Shown one piece after another: positions 55,599 to 64,000 of a stretch of DNA of 64,000 nt. Origin of the DNA: Azorinus chamasolen (Eukaryota; Mollusca; Bivalvia; Cardiida; Solecurtidae). Location: the NCBI GenBank assembly GCA_963576725.1, contig OY755242.1, positions 60,370,480-60,434,479 of the forward strand, written 5' to 3'. The notes under the pieces were generated by a model that saw only the letters and a list, made by a program, of their open reading frames with translations, had not been told where the DNA came from and searched no databases. Position 1 is the first letter of the stretch, and each line of letters begins with the position of its first letter. The translations under genes were made by a program, and so were the position numbers.

Positions 55599-58500
55599 CT
55601 AAGCCCTATGGCCTCTTGTGACATGAACCTGGAACGATATCTTGTCCAGACACTGTGCACCACAGATGTTGCACTTGAATGGGTCATTCACTGTATGGCA
55701 CCCTGAGTGAATATGGAACATTGTAAGATCCATGAAATCAATACCACAGTGTACACATGGGTATTTCTCCACCGTAGGCTCAAAGGTGTCAGAGGTCTGA
55801 GAGGCCTTATCAACTACTCTCGCCTTTGCCTGCACAGCTTTCTGACATCGCTCCACCTCTGCACCCTTCGGTTCCTGTTGCGCTATCTTGCTCCTTTTAA
55901 CAGGTGCCAATACCGGCTGAGGCGTCGTGCGCTTTCTTTGTATCCTACCAGCCTCTATGTCTATATCGGGCTCATTGTCCCATTCACTGTCACTTTCACC
56001 CGATGTCTCACTATCATCTGACATTTCCTTGTCTGGCTCAGGAAGTGCAGTGTTCTTGCTTGTTCCCGGAGCAACGACTGTTTCCTTGTTTTCATGCTGG
56101 TGCTTCTTATGACGCTTCAAACAGTTTTTGTTTTTGAAATCTTTGTCACAAAGATCACACCTTTCTCTGCTGTTGACGCATTCCAACAGATGTTCCTGAT
56201 AACTTTTATCCAGAGGAACCGTCTCTTTGCAGACCGCACAGATTGTCTGGGGCTTGCGAGGGCTATTCTTTGTCTTCACCATATCTGACCTGCAGATAGA
56301 AAAACAATAGTCATCATGCCATGCTGGTTTTCTTTTTTCTCGTTTACCTAACCTAACATCCTCAACTTCTTCTTCCGGTACAACAGGCATGGTCTCGTTA
56401 TCTGTGTCAGGATATTCCCCGACCAACGTCTGCTCTTTTGCTTTCTTCAATCGGTCAACATGTACAACCTGGAAGGAACCAAATCTACCACAGTCAATTT
56501 TATACAAAACATCAGAAATCTTCTCTATCACCTGGAATGGCCCCTTCCAGTATGAAGTCAGCTTCGACGAGGTACCTATTCTTTTTACAGGAAAGAAAAC
56601 ATAAACTCTATCACCTCTATCTAATGCTACATAGTTAAGCTTACAGGCATGGTACTTCTTTTGTCGCCTAATGGACCTACCTGTGTAGTCCCTAACAAAA
56701 CAATGTGCATTCTCCAACCCCTCTTGCAGTTCCCAAACCCATTGCTTTGTTGGAACTGGTTTGATACCCGAAGGCATGGCATATATGATATCGAGAGGAG
56801 TACTTGTCTCTCGTCCAAGCATCAGCATGTTTGGACTTAGTCCTGTCGTTTCGTGCTCTGCGGCACGATAGGCCATCATCACATAAGCTAAGTGCATATC
56901 CCAATCTCGATGGTTCTCACTCACATATGCACTCAACATTTCGCACAGTGTCCGGTTGAATCGTTCAACCATTCCATCTGACTCAGGGTGATAGGGCGTA
57001 GTCCTAGTCTTTTCTATTTGGAGTAAGTTGCACATTTCCTGAAACAATTTACTCTCGAATTGTCTCCCTTGGTCGGAGTGAATCTTCTGAGGTACTCCAA
57101 AGCGACATACTAACTGTTCAACTATCAACCTCGCCACTGTAGAGGCTTCCATGTTGGACATTGGGTAACTCTCTGTCCACTTGGTAAAATAGTCCGACAC
57201 TACTAGGATGTACTTGTGGCCACGTTCTGTTTGTGGTAGCTCTCCTAGTATGTCAACAGCAATTCTCTCCATGGGATAACCGCTTCTTGTCACTTGCATA
57301 GGGGCTTTCTTAGTCTGATTTGGTCCTTTCCTCTTTGCACAGATCTCACACCCATTTACGTAGTTTTTAACATCGTTCTGTAGACCTGGCCAATAGAATC
57401 TTTGTCTAACCTTGCTCAGGGTCTTCTTAATGCCTAAGTGACCCGAAGCCTTTATGTCATGGGAATACCTAAGAACGGTTCGCCTTTGTGAAAGGGGAAC
57501 AACGGCTTGCCAATATACAATATTGCTACCTATGACATCCCATCTTCTTGTCACAAGCTGTTCGTGTATAGCTAGTCTATCAAACTGGGCCCACAATGAT
57601 TTAAGAAAGTGACTTTCTTTCATGATTTCTCTATGGTTGGGTTTAAACCCTTGTCTGAGCCATTCTTTGACTAACGTAATGTCCGGGTTATTGTTCTGTG
57701 CTGTATTCAGCACTTCTATGTTTGTATCTGACTCAGTGTTCTCATCTTGTGAATGAACTTGTCTTGCACAATCACTTATTTCCTTTTCCACAACAACACA
57801 ATCCTGTCCACATTGTTTACATACTCGTCTGCTAAGACTGTCAGCATTCTTGTGTAGCCTTCCAGCCCTGTGTTCAATTTTCATATCAAAAGAGGAGAGA
57901 AACTCTATCCATCTTGCCACTTGTCCTTCGGGATTTTTGAAATTTAGTAACCATCTCAGTGATCCGTGGTCAGTTCTAACCAAAAACTGCTTCCCGTACA
58001 AGTAGTGTTTGAAATACTTGACGAAGTTAACAAGTGCTAAGAGTTCCTTCCTTGTCACGCAATACCGCCTTTCCGATTTACTGAGAGTTCGACTGGCATA
58101 AGCTATGACATGTTCATTTCCATCAATGTTCTGGGATAATACTGCCGCGATAGCTTGGTCACTGGCATCTGTGTCTAATATAAAAGGCTTGCTAAAGTCA
58201 GGATGAGCTATTATCGGTGCCTCTTTCAACTTTTGTTTTAATGTTGCAAACGCTTCTGAACATGAACTGGTCCAGCTGAACGCTTTTCCCTTTTCAGTCA
58301 GTTTATGCAGTGACTTAGCTATCTCAGCAAACTGGAATATGAAACGCCTGTAGTAGCTGCATAACCCGAGAAATGAGCGTACATCTCTAACACATTTTGG
58401 TTCTGGCCATGTACTGATTGCATCAGTCTTCTTAGGATCTGTTCTAACTCCATCGGCTGATACGATGTGACCCAAGAATTCCACTTCTTTTGCAAAAAGT

Positions 58501-61304
58501 TGACATTTCTTTTGTTTCAGTTTCAGCCCTGCTTCACGGAAACGCTCGAAGACCTGACTCAAGTTTGACACCATCTCCTCAAAAGTTTTACCTGTAACAA
58601 TGATGTCGTCCAGGTAAATCAAACACACTTCCCACTGCAAACCAGTCAGAACTGTTTCCATGAGCCGTTCAAAAGTGGCCGGGGCATTACATAATCCAAA
58701 CGGCATCACTTTGAACTCAAACAATCCTCTCCTGCTGGAAAATGCGCTCTTCTCTCTGTCAGCCTCATCTAGTTCCACCTGCCAATACCCAGAATTTAGA
58801 TCTAGGCAGGAGAACCATTGGTTCCCTGCTAGCTGATCTAAACAATCATCGATCCTTGGCAGTGGGTAAGCATCTTTCACTGTCAGGTCATTCAAACGTC
58901 TGTAATCAATACAGAAACGAGTGCTTCCATCCTTTTTCTTTACTAAAACTATACCACTGGCCCATGGGCTCTTTGAGGGCTGAATAACATCTTTCTCCAG
59001 CATTTGCTCTATTTGTGAATCTACTTCTTCATTCCTATGAAATGGGACACGGCGCATGGGCTGTTTTACTGGATGTGCATTTCCAGTGTCAATTTTATGC
59101 CTTATGATCCCAGTTCGACCAATGTCATTCTCATTCTCTGAAAATATATCTCTGTACTTGTTCAGTAGTTTGGCTACATCTTGCCTTTGTTTCACATCTA
59201 ACCCGTGAACAGTTCGTTCGTACAGGTCTTTCAAATGACTAGGTACTGTCGTACCTGTGTTTGTATGCTTCGGTAGGAGCTTAGTTTTCTGTACCTCGCA
59301 TACTTGACTGGCAGTTGCCACGTGAGTTCCAGGGTATAATATCTGTGCCTCGTTTGTTGGATTAAGTATACGCACTGGTACATCAGATTTTCCTTGTACT
59401 AAGGATTTTGCGACCATGCTTCCCTGTGATTGATAACTTTTCTCTATTGGCTCTATAAGACACAGTTCATCCGGCCTGAGTTTATTTCCATCAATTTTTC
59501 CCTTAACGATTGTTTCAGACCGTGCAGGAATCTCTGTACGCTCAGAGACTACGACCCGGTAGCATCCAAAAGTTCCAGTACAATTTAGCTTCAAACGTTT
59601 CCCTTGGATGGTCAAGGTATTGTTTTCAAGGTCCAATTTACCTCCTTCTTTCTTTAAGAAGTCAAGTCCAAGAATTACATCACTGTCAATGTTGGCAACC
59701 ACAACATCACAACCGAACTTTGTGCCAGCAATTTCTAACTCAACGCTAGTTTTGCCTTGTATTGATATCAAGTCTCCTGATGCTGATACAAGGTTTCTGT
59801 CAAACTTCCAAAGCTGTTTGGTGTCATCACAAATGTTTGTCCAAACTTTTGAAGAGACCAAGGTTAACGTGGCCCCTGTATCAACTAGACAATCAACTTC
59901 TCGGCCGGCTAGAAGACCAGATATGTAAAGTCCGGAACCTTTGAAACCTGACGTGTTTACTGCTCCGTCATCTTTTTCATTTGACTGATTCCCAGAGAAG
60001 TTATCTTTCTGCTTAGCTTTCCAATCTTTGTTTCCCACTTCAAATCTCCTTTGCCCACCATTTCTCATCTGATTTGTCTGACTTTTTCGCCTGGGACAGT
60101 CAGCTATTAAGTGGTGCTCAGACCCACATTCATAACACTTTCTTGGTTGCATGGTTCCTGTGCGACTCTTGTTTTCATACCCCGTTTGTTGGTTTGTACT
60201 TGATCTCTGTCTCGACCGATCTTCAAATCGCCGGTTTCCAGTAGTAGACTGGCTCTCCGATTTCTTACTCCATGTTCTAAATTCACTTTGCAGATTAGTT
60301 ATGGCACTCTTCAGTTCCTTTATTTCATCATTTCTAGAGTCAGTCTCAGGTGAAACAGCTGAATACAGTATCCCTGTGTCAGCTACCTTCTTCTGTTCTG
60401 TCCGATAATAAGCCTCAAGTTCAATTGCATGGTGAACGGCATCATTCAGGTTTGTGGGGCGGGCTTGTTTAACCTTTAGTCGAATGTCTGAGCTATGTAG
60501 CGAGTCAATGAATTGTTCTTTAGAAAGAGTCTCCTTAACATCAGACGGTGCACTAGCATAAGCCAAATTGGTGAGTCTTCGTATATCTTGTGCTAGCTCA
60601 GCCAGACTTTCAGATGCCTTTTGACGTCTGTCTCGGAGCTGACATCGGTATAGCTCTGTCTGATTAGGAGGGGCAAATCTCTCTTGTAACGCAGTACTGA
60701 GTGCTTGAAAGTCATTGGTTCTGTCGGACAAGTTCCCAAGCACACCTTGTGCCTGTCCCCTTAGGGAAACTGCCAGGTACAACCCTTTGTCTGAATCAGA
60801 CCATTTATTTATCTTGGCACAAGCTTCAAAGTGAGCTATGTAATCATTCCAGGAACCAGTGCCATCGTATGTAGCTGGTTTGACTTTAGCTCCAAGACTT
60901 GGGCTGGTGTAAGAGTCCACATTCAATGAACTGCTCTTTTGTTCAGAACTAGGATTAGGTTGAAATTTGACTTGCTTTCGCTTAGTAACGAAACGGTCTG
61001 GTTCCATCTGACTGTCAGATTCTCTATGTTTTATTGAAGTGACCCATGTCGGTAGTGTTGAAGTATCTGTTTTGAATGCATGGACTGGGCTGCTAGTCCG
61101 ATGCTGTGCTTCTGGGGTATGCATTGCCTCTCTATACCAGTGTTTGTCACCAGACATACTGTTTTCTCGTTCCATGTCAAACAGTTTCTGTTCAAGTAGG
61201 GTTATCTCCGTTTCCAACCTACTGGTTTCATTTTGACGTGACAACATATTCAACTTCTCGTCTACCTCTCTCAGTCGCTGTTCAAAACCAGCTGACGTAT
61301 CCAT
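55599..61304 (-). CDS. gypsy-3 gag-pol polyprotein with C-terminal zinc fingers
   Basis: 1,901 residues, intact. Coiled coil about 8-47; capsid-like domain about 140-300; CCHC knuckle C390, C393, H398, C403; aspartic protease DTG 475-477; reverse transcriptase YLDD 897-900; RNase H from about 1040 (DTDAS); integrase zinc site with H1289, C1319, C1322 and DD35E triad D1351, D1411, E1447. Beyond the integrase, from about 1685, are four zinc fingers: C1689/C1692/H1705/C1709; C1716/C1719/H1732/H1737; C1850/C1853/H1866/H1870; C1878/C1881/H1894/H1899. An acidic stretch and a basic, NLS-like stretch (about 1788-1806) separate the two pairs. The last pair, joined by 'TVNDPFKC' and ending HVTRGH, has the spacing and key residues of the Ikaros-family C-terminal dimerisation fingers. 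Gag and pol share one frame, so no frameshift is needed. Confidence 0.93.
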   Translation of the reverse strand: MDTSAGFEQRLREVDEKLNMLSRQNETSRLETEITLLEQKLFDMERENSMSGDKHWYREAMHTPEAQHRTSSPVHAFKTDTSTLPTWVTSIKHRESDSQMEPDRFVTKRKQVKFQPNPSSEQKSSSLNVDSYTSPSLGAKVKPATYDGTGSWNDYIAHFEACAKINKWSDSDKGLYLAVSLRGQAQGVLGNLSDRTNDFQALSTALQERFAPPNQTELYRCQLRDRRQKASESLAELAQDIRRLTNLAYASAPSDVKETLSKEQFIDSLHSSDIRLKVKQARPTNLNDAVHHAIELEAYYRTEQKKVADTGILYSAVSPETDSRNDEIKELKSAITNLQSEFRTWSKKSESQSTTGNRRFEDRSRQRSSTNQQTGYENKSRTGTMQPRKCYECGSEHHLIADCPRRKSQTNQMRNGGQRRFEVGNKDWKAKQKDNFSGNQSNEKDDGAVNTSGFKGSGLYISGLLAGREVDCLVDTGATLTLVSSKVWTNICDDTKQLWKFDRNLVSASGDLISIQGKTSVELEIAGTKFGCDVVVANIDSDVILGLDFLKKEGGKLDLENNTLTIQGKRLKLNCTGTFGCYRVVVSERTEIPARSETIVKGKIDGNKLRPDELCLIEPIEKSYQSQGSMVAKSLVQGKSDVPVRILNPTNEAQILYPGTHVATASQVCEVQKTKLLPKHTNTGTTVPSHLKDLYERTVHGLDVKQRQDVAKLLNKYRDIFSENENDIGRTGIIRHKIDTGNAHPVKQPMRRVPFHRNEEVDSQIEQMLEKDVIQPSKSPWASGIVLVKKKDGSTRFCIDYRRLNDLTVKDAYPLPRIDDCLDQLAGNQWFSCLDLNSGYWQVELDEADREKSAFSSRRGLFEFKVMPFGLCNAPATFERLMETVLTGLQWEVCLIYLDDIIVTGKTFEEMVSNLSQVFERFREAGLKLKQKKCQLFAKEVEFLGHIVSADGVRTDPKKTDAISTWPEPKCVRDVRSFLGLCSYYRRFIFQFAEIAKSLHKLTEKGKAFSWTSSCSEAFATLKQKLKEAPIIAHPDFSKPFILDTDASDQAIAAVLSQNIDGNEHVIAYASRTLSKSERRYCVTRKELLALVNFVKYFKHYLYGKQFLVRTDHGSLRWLLNFKNPEGQVARWIEFLSSFDMKIEHRAGRLHKNADSLSRRVCKQCGQDCVVVEKEISDCARQVHSQDENTESDTNIEVLNTAQNNNPDITLVKEWLRQGFKPNHREIMKESHFLKSLWAQFDRLAIHEQLVTRRWDVIGSNIVYWQAVVPLSQRRTVLRYSHDIKASGHLGIKKTLSKVRQRFYWPGLQNDVKNYVNGCEICAKRKGPNQTKKAPMQVTRSGYPMERIAVDILGELPQTERGHKYILVVSDYFTKWTESYPMSNMEASTVARLIVEQLVCRFGVPQKIHSDQGRQFESKLFQEMCNLLQIEKTRTTPYHPESDGMVERFNRTLCEMLSAYVSENHRDWDMHLAYVMMAYRAAEHETTGLSPNMLMLGRETSTPLDIIYAMPSGIKPVPTKQWVWELQEGLENAHCFVRDYTGRSIRRQKKYHACKLNYVALDRGDRVYVFFPVKRIGTSSKLTSYWKGPFQVIEKISDVLYKIDCGRFGSFQVVHVDRLKKAKEQTLVGEYPDTDNETMPVVPEEEVEDVRLGKREKRKPAWHDDYCFSICRSDMVKTKNSPRKPQTICAVCKETVPLDKSYQEHLLECVNSRERCDLCDKDFKNKNCLKRHKKHQHENKETVVAPGTSKNTALPEPDKEMSDDSETSGESDSEWDNEPDIDIEAGRIQRKRTTPQPVLAPVKRSKIAQQEPKGAEVERCQKAVQAKARVVDKASQTSDTFEPTVEKYPCVHCGIDFMDLTMFHIHSGCHTVNDPFKCNICGAQCLDKISFQVHVTRGHRA

Positions 61305-61353
61305 GTTTATTTATGAAGGTATGGGTACGAAATGACTGTGTGTCTATTTGGTA

Positions 61354-61370
61354 TCCCACCGCTGCCACCA
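61354..61370 (-). promoter_or_regulatory. gypsy-3 primer binding site (tRNA-Leu type)
   Basis: On the minus strand TGGTGGCAGCGGTGGGA, five bases inside the 5' LTR. It is complementary to a tRNA-Leu 3' end (CCCACCGCTGCCA plus CCA). Confidence 0.82.
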
Positions 61371-61375
61371 AATTA

Positions 61376-62592
61376 TGTAACGTGTCCGGTATAGATCCTA
61401 TTTGAATACAGACTTATTTTACTGGACCCAGTACAACGTACTGATGTCAAAACAATAACATATAATTTTCCTTCAAGCTACTTGCTTCATTGATTATAAC
61501 AAAACGAATTAAAAAGATTTCTACTGGAATATTTCCAAGCTAAGTACATAAACGATTTTTCTCTCAGCTATCTGCTGCAGAACAGGGTCAATGATTCGAC
61601 AACAATTATATAACATGTAATGAATCAACTTAAATCAATGATTGTACTAACAAATTAACATAAGTAACTATATAAACTGGTTCAATGCCTAAACTTAACA
61701 GAGGAACAGAATAAATGCCTTGATACGAGGCAGTAATAATTCCCGGTCCGTTGTACCAGCACTCGTGCCAGTACACCAGACCAAGACCTACAGCTCCAGT
61801 TTGTCCCAGACAGATACTGAAACTCTTACTTAGTGTCTACACTGTTCACTGTTCTCTCTAATGGGGTTCAGTCCTAACTTAACCCGACCCGGTACCCAGT
61901 GCTCGACTCCAGTCCACGCTTCACTCTAACACTGACTCAGTACCGGTACCCGGTGCTCGACTCCAGTCCACGTGTCACTCTTAGGACTGAGTCCACCAAA
62001 CGGGACTGGGTATATTGCATATACCTGTGTCTATGGGAATGAGTGCAGCTGCGACCCGGTGCTAGTGTTTAGGGTAAGAAGACGTTAAACAGTTGATCCT
62101 GGTCTGCAAAAACAAATGATCCCTTTCGGGTTGCAATTGTATGAGCCCAGGTTGCACTCTGTTTGTCTTGCTAACTCCCTACAGAAACCAAAGTCCCAGT
62201 AATAACTCTAAAGGCTTTCTTTTCAGTGTACCCTACGACTGCAAGTGGCGAAATGCACAGCTCAATCAGAAATTGCTGCTTATATAGCCTAGTCTGTCTT
62301 CCGATCATGCGCAGTACCATCGTTTCGACGGTACCCAAAATGTTGTCTGCTCTGTTTTTATAAAACTACACAAAATACTATAACTATACTATTTGCTGGG
62401 CTGTTTTGTATCATGATAATATATATACGAAGGTACTTGATGAACAGATTACTCACATTTAATCTATAAAGGCGAATTTGTAAAGTTTCCGCTTCTGTAA
62501 CGAGGTTACGTCTTCGAAAGTGAAAGTAGGGTCATGGATAAAACATTGACATGTTTCGGTACCGCTATAGGGTCAAACCTCTGTTCGTCACA
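61376..62592 (-). repeat. gypsy-3 5' LTR
   Basis: 1,217 bp, the same length as the 3' LTR and nearly identical to it. It should hold the promoter of the element; the leader between it and the gag-pol ATG is only about 70 bases. Confidence 0.93.
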
Positions 62593-62596
62593 GTGG

Positions 62597-62720
62597 TATC
62601 AAAAATAGTTTTCAAGAAAAAAAGCAAATGTCCCGGAAAAAACGCAAGTTACGGACGGCAGACGGACGGACGGACAAGGTGATTCCTATATAGCCCCGTC
62701 ACAGGTGATGGGGGTATAAT
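62597..62720. mobile_element. repeat element, right half
   Basis: Continuation of 53830-54106 after gypsy-3, with a GGACGGACGGAC run and an inverted CCCCGTCAC/GTGATGGGG end. Confidence 0.5.
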
Positions 62721-62879
62721 AAGGTAGAACGCCTATGTATATACATGTATATAGAAAGCTGGTGATGATTAAATACTGGATAAAAAATTTAACCAGTAGA
62801 AATAATTATCTACTGTTTAAAACTTACAATTGGGCTTAAAAATTATTTAGATAACGGGTCAATTATAAAAAAAATTGCA
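62721..62879. other. no gene seen
   Basis: Short AT-rich spacer between the repeat end and the LINE remnant. Confidence 0.35.
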
Positions 62880-63530
62880 TTCTAGGAGTAGGTGGTCTGT
62901 TTTTTATTTGGCAGAATCAGTTTGTCTTGCCTATAAACTATAATTTGGTGAAACAACAATAGTAGATATGTATCATCAAACATGGTATACTGAAATTAAT
63001 ACCGGAAATTCAAGACGAAACTTATGCACTATTTAAACACTCCTTTGATTTTGAAAAGTACATGTATCTTGATTTTGTAAAAGAACCAAGGTTTTGTATA
63101 ACGTTAACTAGATTCAGGACGTCATCTCATGATCTTGCTATAGAGAAAGGAAAATATGTCCATAACCTCTCTATAACGACCACTAAATTGTGTTAATTAC
63201 TAGTAGTTGGTATTTTGGTCAGGTGGTTGCTTAAAGCAAGGTGAACGTAAAACAGAACGCTACTATAGGAACGTTCTGTTTTACTTTCACTTGCTTTAAG
63301 CATCCACCTGCCTTTAACACACACAACTTGGTGTAATTTAGTGGTCGTTATAGAGAGGTTTTACCATATTTCATATCAATCATCTAACCCATAGTAATCT
63401 ACCATTCATGTTACCGTAGCTCTTCTGTAAATTCATGTGCTTGCTTGTGTATGTTTATGTAATCTTGCTCTAAGCATACAGATGTATGTTTTACGCAATA
63501 AAGAATTGAATTGAATTGAATTATTACACT
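62880..63530 (+). pseudogene. LINE 3' remnant split by a MITE
   Basis: The plus strand reads MYHQTWYTEINTGN and, in a shifted frame, KYMYLDFVKEPRFCITLTRF followed by RTSSHDLAIEKGKY, typical of the C-terminal region of LINE ORF2. A MITE interrupts it at 63160. After the MITE an untranslated tail ends in CAATAAAGAATTGAATTGAA, a LINE-type simple-repeat end. Confidence 0.7.
63160..63365. mobile_element. pogo-like hairpin MITE in the LINE remnant
   Basis: AACCTCTCTATAACGACCAC and inverse GTGGTCGTTATAGAGAGGTT ends, central hairpin AACGCTACTATAGGAACGTT. Sister of the copy at 7750-7960. Confidence 0.75.
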
Positions 63531-64000
63531 AGTATGCATTGCTCAGATAATTGGTTAAGTCTGTTATTACACTAGTATGCATTGCTCAGATAATTGGTTA
63601 AGTTTGTTATTACACTAGTATGCATTGCTCAGATAATTGGTTAAGTCTGTTATTACACTAGTATGCGTTGCTCAGATAATTGGTTAAGTCTGTTATTACA
63701 CAAATATTTATCAGATAAAAGGTTAAGACTATGATTGACGAACTTGTAATTACATTTGTTCCGAGTAATCCGATGTTTAATCAACGTTACATGCCATACA
63801 CTTGATAACATTATAATAAATCGATTTGATACCGGTATGTGCTATGAAATTAACCCTTTCAGTGCGAAAAACGAGTCACGAATGTCCTTTGCAAACAGTG
63901 TAGAACCAGATTAGATGGTTCCTAGAGGAACCCTCTAAACAGGGTATGCTCTGTGTGTCATGTTAAAAAATATAAAAAATCCTATAAAAAATCCTGAATA
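63520..64000. mobile_element. VNTR-bearing non-autonomous element, copy 2 (cut by window end)
   Basis: Five units of about 43 bp (ATGCATTGCTCAGATAATTG + GTTAAGTCTGTTATTACACTAGT), then TTACATTTGTTCCGAGTAAT and TTAACCCTTTCAGTGCGAAA with its hairpin. Same order as 12230-12865 but with a different unit count. Confidence 0.7.

Larger units (their letters stand above)
54111..62592 (-). mobile_element. gypsy-3: intact Ty3/gypsy element, single gag-pol frame
   Basis: LTRs of 1,217 bp at 54111-55327 (3') and 61376-62592 (5'), flanked by the target duplication GTGG (54107-54110 and 62593-62596). The LTRs differ at one base that I noticed (GACGAAC against GATGAAC near 55182/62447). One open frame of 1,901 codons holds everything from gag to C-terminal zinc fingers. 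Intact frame, matching LTRs and clean target duplication indicate very recent insertion and possible activity. Confidence 0.95.

Noticed and set aside
55707..56840. Plus-strand frames opposite gypsy-3 gag-pol
   Set aside because: Shadows of the intact minus-strand frame.

Overview
The window looks like nuclear DNA of a marine bivalve mollusc. The reasons are AT-rich DNA with spliced genes, a big defensin (an antimicrobial peptide family known mainly from bivalves, horseshoe crabs and amphioxus), and several repeat types that I associate with bivalve genomes. The organism is an inference. No bacterial or phage genes are visible.

Host genes. (1) Positions 1474-10846, plus strand: a four-exon gene for a 385-residue RING-finger protein with a beta-propeller-like C-terminal half. 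All four exons join in frame at GT/AG boundaries. Its 6.2-kb first intron holds a large 37-bp satellite with a SINE inserted in it, and many MITEs. (2) Positions 17568-18467, plus strand: a two-exon big defensin of 114 residues with a MITE in its single intron. (3) Positions 52154-52666, plus strand: a possible small type I membrane protein, weakly supported.

Mobile elements fill most of the rest. Three Ty3/gypsy-type LTR retrotransposons are present. Gypsy-1 (19154-36786, plus) has LTRs that look identical by eye, a tRNA-Pro-type primer site, gag and pol in different frames, and an extra C2H2 zinc-finger ORF. A 1,022-bp element sits in its 5' LTR and a 7,159-bp DNA transposon sits in its gag. 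Gypsy-2 (37652-44570, plus) has a PNMA-like gag without a zinc knuckle, an intact pol and a very short palindromic 3' terminus. It sits inside an array of alternating 156/168-bp repeats, and that array sits inside a broken LINE. Gypsy-3 (54111-62592, minus) has 1,217-bp LTRs differing at one site that I noticed, a tRNA-Leu-type primer site and one intact 1,901-codon gag-pol frame. That frame ends in four zinc fingers, the last two built like the C-terminal pair of Ikaros proteins.

Small elements. Two MITE families recur throughout. One has TTAA-CCCTTT ends (piggyBac-like) and one has TA-CAGTAAAACC ends (pogo/Tigger-like). Both carry a long internal hairpin centred on a GCTCC/GGAGC core, and a hairpin of the first type also lies inside the gypsy-1 LTRs. 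There are several satellites and minisatellites (13.4-15.3 kb, 6.7-7.2 kb, 12.2-12.5 kb, 63.5-63.7 kb) and GT, CT, GA and TTA microsatellites.

Most interesting: the Ikaros-like zinc-finger tail on gypsy-3, the separate zinc-finger ORF in gypsy-1 with a splice-acceptor-like sequence at its ATG, the 7.2-kb transposon that leaves the gag frame in register, and the hairpin cores shared between unrelated element families.
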